A stretch of DNA of 5,023 bases, taken from assembly GCA_031260775.1 (NCBI GenBank), contig JAISKW010000021.1, positions 1 through 5,023 on the forward strand, given 5' to 3'. Position 1 is the stretch's first letter, and every line of letters starts with the position of its first letter. This DNA is from Christensenellaceae bacterium. Its GTDB lineage: Bacteria; Bacillota; Clostridia; Christensenellales; DTU072. The translations under genes and the position numbers were made by a program. The notes beneath the pieces are model-generated. The model made no database searches. It was not told the origin of the DNA and saw only the letters and a list, made by a program, of their open reading frames with translations. Shown here in pieces: positions 1 to 5,023 of this stretch.

Positions 1-62
1 GCTGGGAGAGCGCCTGCCTTACAAGCAGGATGTCGTAGGTTCGAGCCCTACTGTTTCCACCA
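1..62 (+). tRNA. tRNA-Val (anticodon UAC), 5' end cut off by the window edge
   Basis: This is the 3' three-quarters of a valine tRNA, which reads GUA and related GUN codons. The anticodon stem CCTGC (13-17) pairs with GCAGG (25-29) around the loop CTTACAA (18-24), giving anticodon TAC at 20-22. The T arm GTAGG-TTCGAGC-CCTAC lies at 35-51. The 3' acceptor strand TGTTTCC is at 52-58, with discriminator A59 and an encoded CCA at 60-62. The window opens inside the D loop (GCTGGGA then GAGC), so about 14 nt are missing, including the 5' acceptor strand, which should read GGAAACA. The encoded CCA and the overall sequence fit Bacillota. Other tRNA genes may lie upstream, but that cannot be seen here. 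Confidence 0.96.
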
Positions 63-76
63 AAACCACAACCACT

Positions 77-104
77 AAATCCGCGAGAAATCCGCGGATT
101 TTTT
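77..104 (+). terminator. Intrinsic terminator after tRNA-Val
   Basis: A perfect 9-bp stem, AAATCCGCG (77-85) with CGCGGATTT (93-101), encloses a 7-nt loop (AGAAATC) and runs into a T stretch (99-104). It sits 14 nt after the tRNA CCA end, as expected for the end of a tRNA transcript. It should largely insulate secA from tRNA transcription. Confidence 0.85.
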
Positions 105-109
105 ATTAT

Positions 110-138
110 TTATTAAAACCGCTTTATAAGGTTATAAT
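110..138 (+). promoter_or_regulatory. Candidate sigma-A-type promoter for secA
   Basis: A perfect TATAAT hexamer at 133-138 lies between the tRNA terminator and secA. With a 17-bp spacer, the -35 position is TTATTA (110-115), which matches TTGACA at only three of six bases, and there is no TGn extension. Transcription would start near 145, giving a leader of about 38 nt to the ATG at 183. The region is AT-rich, so a chance TATAAT is possible. The support is the hexamer plus its location between a terminator and a gene that needs a promoter. Confidence 0.5.
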
Positions 139-142
139 TTAT

Positions 143-177
143 ACGGCTCTTTATGCTATTTTTCGCGAGCCGTTTTT
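143..177 (+). promoter_or_regulatory. Inverted repeat with T run in the secA leader (possible attenuator)
   Basis: ACGGCTC (143-149) is perfectly complementary to GAGCCGT (167-173). The loop is 17 nt (150-166) and a T run follows (173-177), ending five bases before the secA ATG. The shape is that of a weak intrinsic terminator or attenuator. If transcription starts near 145 from the TATAAT at 133-138, the first stem bases would be missing, so the full hairpin would form mainly in transcripts arriving from upstream. A regulatory role is inference; the repeat itself is directly visible. Confidence 0.4.
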
Positions 178-182
178 CAAAA

Positions 183-2903
183 ATGGGATTATTTGATTGG
201 TTGTTCAAAAGGAACAAACAGAAACAAGTTAACAAGTTGGACGTTATTGCGCAGGAAGTTGAGGACTTAGAACCTAAATTCTCGCTAATGACTGACATCG
301 AACTAAAAGAGCAAACCGAGCTTTTTAGACAAAGATTTAAGGACGGCGAGACCCTTGACGATTTACTCCCCGAAGCCTTTGCCGTCGTTCGCGAGGCGGG
401 CAAAAGGGTACTAAATATGCGACATTTCCGCGTACAGCTCATCGGCGGCATCGTTTTACATCAGGGCAGAATCGCCGAAATGCAAACCGGTGAAGGTAAA
501 ACCCTTGTCGCTACCCTCCCGGCTTATCTCAACGCACTCTCCGGCGGCGGCGTTCACATCGTAACCGTCAACGACTACCTCGCAAAGCGTGACGCCGAGT
601 GGATGGGTAAAATCTTTAATTTCTTAGGTATGACGGTCGGTGTAATCCTTCCGAATATGCCCTTTGACCACAAAAAAGCCGCCTACGCTTGCGACATAAC
701 TTATGCGACAAACAACGAGTTAGGCTTCGACTATTTGCGCGATAATATGGCAAACGAACTCGTTCGCGTTATGCAGCGCGGTCAAAACTTCGCCATTGTT
801 GACGAGGTTGACTCAATTTTAATCGACGAAGCGCGCACCCCTTTAATAATCTCCGCGCCCGCAAGCGAAAGCAACGAATTGTACGTTCTTTCAAACAAAT
901 TCGTGCAAACCTTGGACAAATTCGAAGCCGTTTTGGACGCCAAGGGCAATGTGGACGAAATCGCTAACAACGAGGAAAACGACTATATTTTAGACGAAAA
1001 AGACAAGCACATTTTCCTGACCGACAAGGGTATCACCAAAGCCGAAAGATTCTTCAGAATATCCAACTTAGGCGACTCCGAAAACGCCGACATCGCTTCA
1101 AAAATCAATTCCGCGCTCCGTGCCAACTACATTATGTTCCTTGACCAGGACTACATCGTTGAGGACGGCGAAATCGTTATCGTTGACGAGTTCACCGGGC
1201 GTAAAATGCTGGGCAGACGCTACTCCGAGGGCTTGCACCAAGCAATCGAGGCGAAAGAACAAGTAACCGTCCGTAAAGAGAACAAAACAATCGCGACCAT
1301 TACTTTCCAAAACCTGTTCCGCTTGTACAAAAAACTGTCGGGTATGACGGGTACGGCTATCACGGAGGAGGCGGAATTCAACGGAATTTACGCGCTTGAC
1401 GTCGTCCCCGTGCCGAGTAACCGCCCGAACGTGAGGCGCGACGAGGCGGACAAGATTTATATGGGCAAGGATATGAAGTATTCGGCGGCAATTGCCGACA
1501 TCGAAGCTTGCTTTGTCAAAGGTCAGCCGGTGCTTGTCGGTACGACAAACGTTGAAGCGAGCGAATATTTAAGTACACTTCTTCGCAAAAAAGGTATCCG
1601 TCATAATGTATTAAACGCAAAAAACCACACCGCCGAGGCGCGCATAATCGCTCAAGCGGGTATGCTTTCCGCCGTTACAATCGCCACCAACATGGCAGGT
1701 CGCGGTACGGATATTTTGCTCGGCGGCAACCCCGAATTTAAGGCGCGCGAAATTATGGCGACCGAGAAGTTCACTCCCGAAGAAATTGAAATAGCCGTTG
1801 CGAAAAACAGCATTTACGACGAGAGGTTGCTCGTTGCACGTGCGCGCTTTAACGAGCTAATAGCGGACATCAAAACCGAAACCGAAGCGGAAAAAGTAAA
1901 AGTAATAGCCGCCGGCGGTTTGCGCGTTATCGGCACCGAACGGCACGAAAGCCGCCGTATCGACAACCAGTTGCGCGGTCGTGCAGGCCGTCAAGGCGAC
2001 CCCGGCAGCTCGTGCTTTTACCTATCGTTCGAGGACGATTTGCTACGCCTTTTCGGCGGCGACAGGATGAAAGGCATTCTTATGGCGTTAACTAAGGACG
2101 AGGAAACCGAAATTCAATCGCCGATGCTTTCAAAGCAAGTCGAAAACGCGCAAAAACGGTGCGAGGAAAACAACTATCAACGCCGCCGTTTCGTTTTGAA
2201 CTACGACGACGTTATGAACGCACAACGCAAATTGATTTACTCCGAAAGGAACGAAATTTTGAACGGTGCGGACGTTCACGACCAAGTAATTAAATACTTC
2301 AAGCCCCTCTCCGACGACATCACCGCCGAATTCTTTGTAGCCGACGAAACGCACATCGATTACGATGCTTTCAACCAAAAGGTTGAGGCATACTTACTTG
2401 AAAAGGACACGAATTTTGTGACCTCCGAAATGGCTCTTGCTAATCACCTTTCGGCGGAGAGTATTTCCGAGTCAATCGCCGCAAAAGCAAAAGAGCAGTA
2501 TGAGGAAAAATTAAAACGCGGCAAGGAAGCGGGGATTTTGGTTGACAAGGCCGAACGCGATATTCTTTTGTCCACCGTTGACCGCAATTGGGTAAACCAT
2601 ATCGACAATATGGATGCCCTAAGAAAGGGTATCGGTTTAAGAGGCTATGCACAACGCGACCCCGTTATCGAGTACCGCCGCGAGGGCACGCAGCTCTTTG
2701 ACGAGATGATTTCACGTGTTCAGCGCAACACCGCACGTTGGCTTGCGAAGTGGAATATCGACGACGTTATTAATAAAATTAACCTTCAAGAAATGGAGCG
2801 TCAACGCCATATTACGCAAACGCGTCTTATTAAAAAGGTTAATCCGAACGACCCGTGCCCGTGCGGCAGCGGTAAAAAATACAAGCACTGCTGCGGAAAA
2901 TAA
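183..2903 (+). CDS. secA: SecA, preprotein translocase ATPase
   Basis: This is the motor that pushes unfolded preproteins through the SecYEG channel at the cytoplasmic membrane, using ATP. The protein has 906 residues, close to E. coli SecA (901) and longer than B. subtilis SecA (841). Visible motifs, in order: amphipathic N-terminus MGLFDWLFKRN; Walker A GEGKT (103-107); DEVD (207-210) followed by the SILIDEARTPLIIS block; FTGR (337-340); MTGTA (388-392); MAGRGTDI (504-511); GTERHESRRIDNQLRGRAGR from 584; YDDVMN in the helical scaffold (674-679); VDRNW...HIDNMD from 799. The C-terminus carries the SEC-C zinc site CxCx8CC (C892, C894, C903, C904), which in the family binds zinc and SecB or ribosomes. 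About 62 residues separate LGG (515) from GGL (578), far more than in B. subtilis. An in-frame ATG at 153 would add 10 residues, but family alignment favours 183. Neither start has a recognisable Shine-Dalgarno sequence. The stop TAA (2901-2903) overlaps the nrdG start by one base. Confidence 0.98.
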   Translation: MGLFDWLFKRNKQKQVNKLDVIAQEVEDLEPKFSLMTDIELKEQTELFRQRFKDGETLDDLLPEAFAVVREAGKRVLNMRHFRVQLIGGIVLHQGRIAEMQTGEGKTLVATLPAYLNALSGGGVHIVTVNDYLAKRDAEWMGKIFNFLGMTVGVILPNMPFDHKKAAYACDITYATNNELGFDYLRDNMANELVRVMQRGQNFAIVDEVDSILIDEARTPLIISAPASESNELYVLSNKFVQTLDKFEAVLDAKGNVDEIANNEENDYILDEKDKHIFLTDKGITKAERFFRISNLGDSENADIASKINSALRANYIMFLDQDYIVEDGEIVIVDEFTGRKMLGRRYSEGLHQAIEAKEQVTVRKENKTIATITFQNLFRLYKKLSGMTGTAITEEAEFNGIYALDVVPVPSNRPNVRRDEADKIYMGKDMKYSAAIADIEACFVKGQPVLVGTTNVEASEYLSTLLRKKGIRHNVLNAKNHTAEARIIAQAGMLSAVTIATNMAGRGTDILLGGNPEFKAREIMATEKFTPEEIEIAVAKNSIYDERLLVARARFNELIADIKTETEAEKVKVIAAGGLRVIGTERHESRRIDNQLRGRAGRQGDPGSSCFYLSFEDDLLRLFGGDRMKGILMALTKDEETEIQSPMLSKQVENAQKRCEENNYQRRRFVLNYDDVMNAQRKLIYSERNEILNGADVHDQVIKYFKPLSDDITAEFFVADETHIDYDAFNQKVEAYLLEKDTNFVTSEMALANHLSAESISESIAAKAKEQYEEKLKRGKEAGILVDKAERDILLSTVDRNWVNHIDNMDALRKGIGLRGYAQRDPVIEYRREGTQLFDEMISRVQRNTARWLAKWNIDDVINKINLQEMERQRHITQTRLIKKVNPNDPCPCGSGKKYKHCCGK

Positions 2904-3436
2904 TGATTAGCATCGCAGGCTTCCAAAAAAACTCGGCGGCGGACGGCCCGGGGCTTAGATACACCTTGTTTTTGCAGGGGTGTCCGCGGCGGTGCGCCAA
3001 CTGCCACAATCCGCAAACGCAACCTTTCGAGGGCGGCACGGCTTACACTGCGGAGGCTCTTTTTGACGATTTTTTAACCCATGCATACTCGGGCAACTTT
3101 GCGCTGTACTCGGGTGTGACCCTCTCGGGCGGCGAGCCGTTTTGCCAAAGCGAGGCGTTAATTCCGTTTGCAAAGCTTGTAAAGTCAAAAGGCTTCGAGG
3201 TCGCGGCATATACGGGCTATCAGTTTGAGGATTTAGTTGCCGAAAAAGGCGCGCTTCTTAAAGGGGCAAGAGAGCTTTTGAATTACTGCGACGTCATTGT
3301 TGACGGCGAGTGGGTCGAATCGCTTTTCGATTTGGATTTGAAGTTCAAAGGCTCGGCAAATCAGCGTACAATCGACGTGAAAAAATCGATTGAAAAAGGC
3401 GAAACAGTTCTTTCGGTTGACGAAAGATGGGTCTAA
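2903..3436 (+). CDS. nrdG: Anaerobic ribonucleotide reductase activating enzyme (radical SAM, NrdG)
   Basis: NrdG uses S-adenosylmethionine and a [4Fe-4S] cluster to make the glycyl radical on NrdD, the class III ribonucleotide reductase that supplies dNTPs without oxygen. It acts in the cytoplasm. The 177-residue product has the radical SAM cluster motif CX3CX2C (C27, C31, C34) within QGCPRRCANCHNP, preceded by DGPGLR (14-19). The SAM-binding GGEP follows at 76-79. Near the end, SANQR (151-155) followed by TIDV resembles the usual NrdG tail. Length fits the family (about 155-180). The ATG shares its first base with the secA stop (TAATG), which suggests translational coupling; a minimal GGA lies 5 nt upstream. 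NrdD is not in the window, although the two are often adjacent. A pyruvate formate-lyase activating enzyme is the main alternative, but those are usually about 250 residues with a longer barrel. Confidence 0.9.
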   Translation: MISIAGFQKNSAADGPGLRYTLFLQGCPRRCANCHNPQTQPFEGGTAYTAEALFDDFLTHAYSGNFALYSGVTLSGGEPFCQSEALIPFAKLVKSKGFEVAAYTGYQFEDLVAEKGALLKGARELLNYCDVIVDGEWVESLFDLDLKFKGSANQRTIDVKKSIEKGETVLSVDERWV

Positions 3437-3443
3437 AAATGAT

Positions 3444-3875
3444 ATGCAAGCCGTTACCGTTTTTGAAACACAAGTAAATACCCTAAGCGATACGTGTGCC
3501 CTTGCCAAAGCCGTTGCAGAGGGATTAAAGGGCGGCGAGGTTATCCTGTTGAACGGCGAACTCGGCGCGGGCAAAACGACGTTTACTAAGTTTTTGGCAT
3601 CCGAACTCGGCATTACGGAGACCGTAACAAGCCCGACGTTCATTACTGTAAAGGAATATAAATCGGGGAGAATCCCGTTTGTACATGCCGATATGTACAG
3701 GAGAACCGAGAAGGACAACGAGGATATCGCGGAGTATTTACTTTTTCACGACGCGTGCTTCGTTTTAGAATGGAACAAACTTAACATCCCCGCAATTAAG
3801 AAAATTATAAGCATCGATATCGAGGTTATAAGCGAAACCGAAAGAAAGTTTACAATTAAAAAGAATTTTATTTAG
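3444..3875 (+). CDS. tsaE: TsaE, ATPase of the tRNA t6A synthesis complex
   Basis: TsaE is the P-loop ATPase that works with TsaB and TsaD to put threonylcarbamoyl on A37 of ANN-decoding tRNAs. The product has 143 residues, normal for the family. It shows Walker A GELGAGKT (38-45, K44), the family signature SPTF (63-66), HADMYR (81-86, matching HxDxYR), the EYL segment (97-99) and the EW pair (E109-W110) that precedes the C-terminal strands. The chosen ATG is 7 nt after the nrdG stop; a TTG start inside nrdG (3390) would add 18 residues with no family support. The Shine-Dalgarno is weak (a GGG about 12 nt upstream). In many Bacillota tsaE is followed by tsaB; here an ATP-grasp gene takes that place. 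TsaB and TsaD must be encoded elsewhere if the pathway is complete. Confidence 0.95.
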   Translation: MQAVTVFETQVNTLSDTCALAKAVAEGLKGGEVILLNGELGAGKTTFTKFLASELGITETVTSPTFITVKEYKSGRIPFVHADMYRRTEKDNEDIAEYLLFHDACFVLEWNKLNIPAIKKIISIDIEVISETERKFTIKKNFI

Positions 3876-3878
3876 ACC

Positions 3879-4838
3879 GTGAATCAGAACACCAACACAT
3901 ACAAAATATTGTGCGAAATTGCAAAGGAATCGGGCAAAAAGTACGGTATTTTTGCAAACGGTTGGGTGTTTGCATTCGCGCCCGAAAAGGGCGGAACGCC
4001 CGTTTACATACACGGGTATCTGTTCCCTCTGAACAATGCGGCGTCGGCGGAGGTTGCAAACGACAAAGCGACAACAAGCGCGGTTTTGAACTCTCTAAGA
4101 CTCAAGGCGGTGCATCACGAGTATTTTATGCCCGATGCGACAAGTCCTTTATTTATTTCGAACACGCCGAACAAGCGGCGAATATACGACTTTTGCGGCA
4201 AATATCCGAAAGTTGTGGTCAAACCGAACGCCGGTACGGGGGGCGAAAATGTCTTTTTCGCCGATACCGCCGAGGAGGCTTTTGAATATGCAAGCGGCAT
4301 ATTTGCCCTGAATCAGGACGTTGCGATTTGTCCGTTTATAGATATAAAAGACGAATACCGCGTAATTATGCTTAACGGCATTGCGGAAATTACTTATAAA
4401 AAATTGCGTCCCGGTATTACGGGTGACGGGGTTTCAACGGTAAACGAATTGTTTAATACGGCTAAAAATGCGGAAAACCGCTATAAAAAGGTTGTATTAG
4501 ACGATAAATTGGACGGTTGCTATGTGCCGAAAAAGGGCGAGACGGTTCTTTTGAATCCTCGTCATAACTTAGGATTAGGGAGCGTTCCTTGCTTTGAATT
4601 GCCCGAAAGCATTAAGGAAACTATAATTAAAACGGCGAAAAAAGCCTTAAACGCGCTTAATCTTGTGTTCGCCTCCGTAGATATTATCGAAAACTCCGAC
4701 GGCGCATTTTCGGTTTTGGAAGTAAATTCCGGCGTTATGCTCGAACGGCTTGCGGGCTTTGACGAAACGAGCTATCAAAAAGCCAAAACCGTGTACAAAA
4801 AGGCGTTTGATTTGTCCTTTTTAAGCGCAAAATTGTGA
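3879..4838 (+). CDS. ATP-grasp ligase of unknown substrate
   Basis: This 319-residue protein belongs to the ATP-grasp superfamily, whose members join a carboxylate to an amine or thiol through an acylphosphate. An N-terminal pre-ATP-grasp part (about 1-60, including YIHGYLFPLN at 43-52) is followed by ANDKATTS (60-67), the ATP-binding strand VVVKPNAGTGG (112-122, likely K115), DEYRV (158-162), RPGITGDGVST (177-187) and RHNLGLG (228-234). The likely metal ligands are D268, E281 and N283 (SVDII...LEVNSGVM). The TGDGVST block recalls cyanophycin synthetase and the ligase domain of GshF, while the tail resembles uncharacterised clostridial ATP-grasp proteins I recall. It lacks the Mur-ligase half of cyanophycin synthetase and the glutamate-cysteine ligase half of GshF. 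GTG is the first usable start after an in-frame TAG (3873-3875), with no clear Shine-Dalgarno; a TTG at codon 11 is the next option. The 3-nt gap to tsaE implies co-transcription. No signal peptide or membrane segment is evident, so it is probably cytoplasmic. The substrate cannot be told from sequence. Confidence 0.85.
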   Translation: MNQNTNTYKILCEIAKESGKKYGIFANGWVFAFAPEKGGTPVYIHGYLFPLNNAASAEVANDKATTSAVLNSLRLKAVHHEYFMPDATSPLFISNTPNKRRIYDFCGKYPKVVVKPNAGTGGENVFFADTAEEAFEYASGIFALNQDVAICPFIDIKDEYRVIMLNGIAEITYKKLRPGITGDGVSTVNELFNTAKNAENRYKKVVLDDKLDGCYVPKKGETVLLNPRHNLGLGSVPCFELPESIKETIIKTAKKALNALNLVFASVDIIENSDGAFSVLEVNSGVMLERLAGFDETSYQKAKTVYKKAFDLSFLSAKL

Positions 4839-4842
4839 ATTA

Positions 4843-4874
4843 TGCACCGCACTTTACGAAGTAAAGGGGGCGCA
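4843..4874 (+). repeat. Imperfect palindrome between the ATP-grasp and exonuclease genes
   Basis: The core is a perfect 6-bp stem, CTTTAC (4852-4857) with GTAAAG (4861-4866), around the triloop GAA. With A4851 bulged and two mismatches, pairing extends outward to TGC (4843-4845) with GCA (4872-4874). No T run follows, so it is not a typical terminator. The 3' arm covers the Shine-Dalgarno of the next gene. It may be a dispersed palindromic repeat or a translational control hairpin; one copy in one window cannot decide. Confidence 0.45.
4863..4870 (+). promoter_or_regulatory. Ribosome binding site of the exonuclease gene
   Basis: The purine tract AAAGGGGG lies 10 nt before the ATG at 4881 and is the best Shine-Dalgarno sequence in the window. 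It supports 4881 as the true start. Four of its bases (4863-4866) sit in the 3' arm of the adjacent hairpin, so folding could limit access. Confidence 0.65.
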
Positions 4875-4880
4875 ACTATT

Positions 4881-5023
4881 ATGAAATTTCTATCATTTGA
4901 CAGCGAAAGCTCAAACGGAAACCCGCGCAGCGGTTCGATGTGTTCGTTCGGGTATGTTAAGGCGGACGAAGACTTTACAATAACCGAGCAGAAGGACATT
5001 GTGATGTGTCCGCGAATCAAGGA
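4881..5023 (+). CDS. DnaQ-like 3'-5' exonuclease, N-terminal fragment (cut by window edge)
   Basis: Only the first 47 codons are visible, and the frame stays open to the edge. The start MKFLSFDSES carries an ExoI-type DxE motif (D7, E9) on a first beta strand. It is followed by GSMCSFGYV (18-26), which corresponds to the second strand of the fold (small residue, then S/A-IG-V in relatives), and by KDIVMCPR near residues 38-45, matching the usual 'liNP' strand. Together these fit the DEDD exonuclease superfamily (DNA polymerase III epsilon, RNase T and relatives), which remove nucleotides from 3' ends using two metal ions bound by these acids. The later ExoII and ExoIII motifs are outside the window, so the exact subfamily cannot be given. 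The start is supported by AAAGGGGG 10 nt upstream. It lies 42 nt after the ATP-grasp gene on the same strand and could share its transcript. Confidence 0.7.
   Translation, partial: MKFLSFDSESSNGNPRSGSMCSFGYVKADEDFTITEQKDIVMCPRIK

Noticed and set aside
153..182. Upstream ATG adding 10 residues to SecA
   Set aside because: The extension MLFFASRFSK has no counterpart in known SecA N-termini, while MGLFDWLFKRN from 183 matches the usual start. The ATG at 153 also falls in a hairpin loop with no Shine-Dalgarno.
113..451. 112-codon - strand frame over the secA leader and 5' end
   Set aside because: It is low-complexity, S/L/N rich, lies mostly antisense to conserved SecA residues and resembles no family.
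2801..3209. Several - strand open frames over the secA-nrdG junction
   Set aside because: They overlap each other and two real genes, and their composition (R, P, C rich) is that of shadow frames.
3390..3443. TTG start giving TsaE an 18-residue extension inside nrdG
   Set aside because: TTG is a weak start, the extra residues have no family support, and the ATG at 3444 gives the normal TsaE length just after the nrdG stop.
3233..3718. 161-codon open frame on the - strand across nrdG and tsaE
   Set aside because: It is the antisense shadow of the conserved TsaE P-loop region; its protein has no recognisable domain and both + strand genes are well supported.
3911..4285. 124-codon + strand frame inside the ATP-grasp gene
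   Set aside because: It is fully nested in a well-supported gene, its product is rich in R, G and C as expected of an out-of-frame reading, and it has no motif.
4775..5020. - strand open frame over the last intergenic gap and exonuclease start
   Set aside because: It runs antisense to the DnaQ-like start, which has both a recognisable DxE motif and a good Shine-Dalgarno; the antisense protein shows nothing recognisable.
1..5023. Search by eye for CRISPR arrays, insertion sequences, toxin-antitoxin or retron-like elements
   Set aside because: No spaced direct repeats, transposase motifs, terminal inverted repeats or long non-coding stretches are present; the largest non-coding gap is the 120 nt between the tRNA and secA.

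Overview
The window looks like ordinary chromosomal DNA from an anaerobic Bacillota bacterium, most likely an uncultured member of the class Clostridia. The reasons are: a low-GC-type tRNA-Val with an encoded CCA end, a clostridial-looking SecA (long insertion in the second motor domain and a C-terminal zinc motif), an oxygen-sensitive NrdG that implies an anaerobic life, and an ATP-grasp ligase whose conserved blocks I associate with clostridial proteins. This placement is inference from protein style, not from a search.

Layout, all on the + strand. Positions 1-62 are the 3' part of tRNA-Val(UAC), followed by an intrinsic terminator (77-104). A short AT-rich gap carries a TATAAT-like -10 (133-138) and a 7-bp inverted repeat followed by a T run (143-177), directly before secA. 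Then come four tightly packed genes: secA (183-2903), nrdG (2903-3436, sharing one base with secA), tsaE (3444-3875, 7-nt gap) and a 319-residue ATP-grasp ligase of unknown substrate (GTG start at 3879, 3-nt gap). After a 42-nt gap with an imperfect palindrome and the clearest Shine-Dalgarno sequence in the window, the 5' end of a DnaQ-like exonuclease gene (4881 onward) runs off the edge.

The four central genes are probably one transcription unit, since there is no room for promoters or terminators between them. Their roles do not form one pathway: protein export (SecA), activation of anaerobic ribonucleotide reductase (NrdG), the tRNA t6A modification (TsaE) and an unassigned ligase. This is better read as a housekeeping operon of convenience than as a dedicated system. 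NrdG's usual partner NrdD and TsaE's usual neighbour TsaB are not in the window.

I found no mobile element, CRISPR array, defence module or clearly new system. The points most worth following up are the ATP-grasp ligase, the hairpin in the secA leader, and the palindrome overlapping the ribosome binding site of the last gene.
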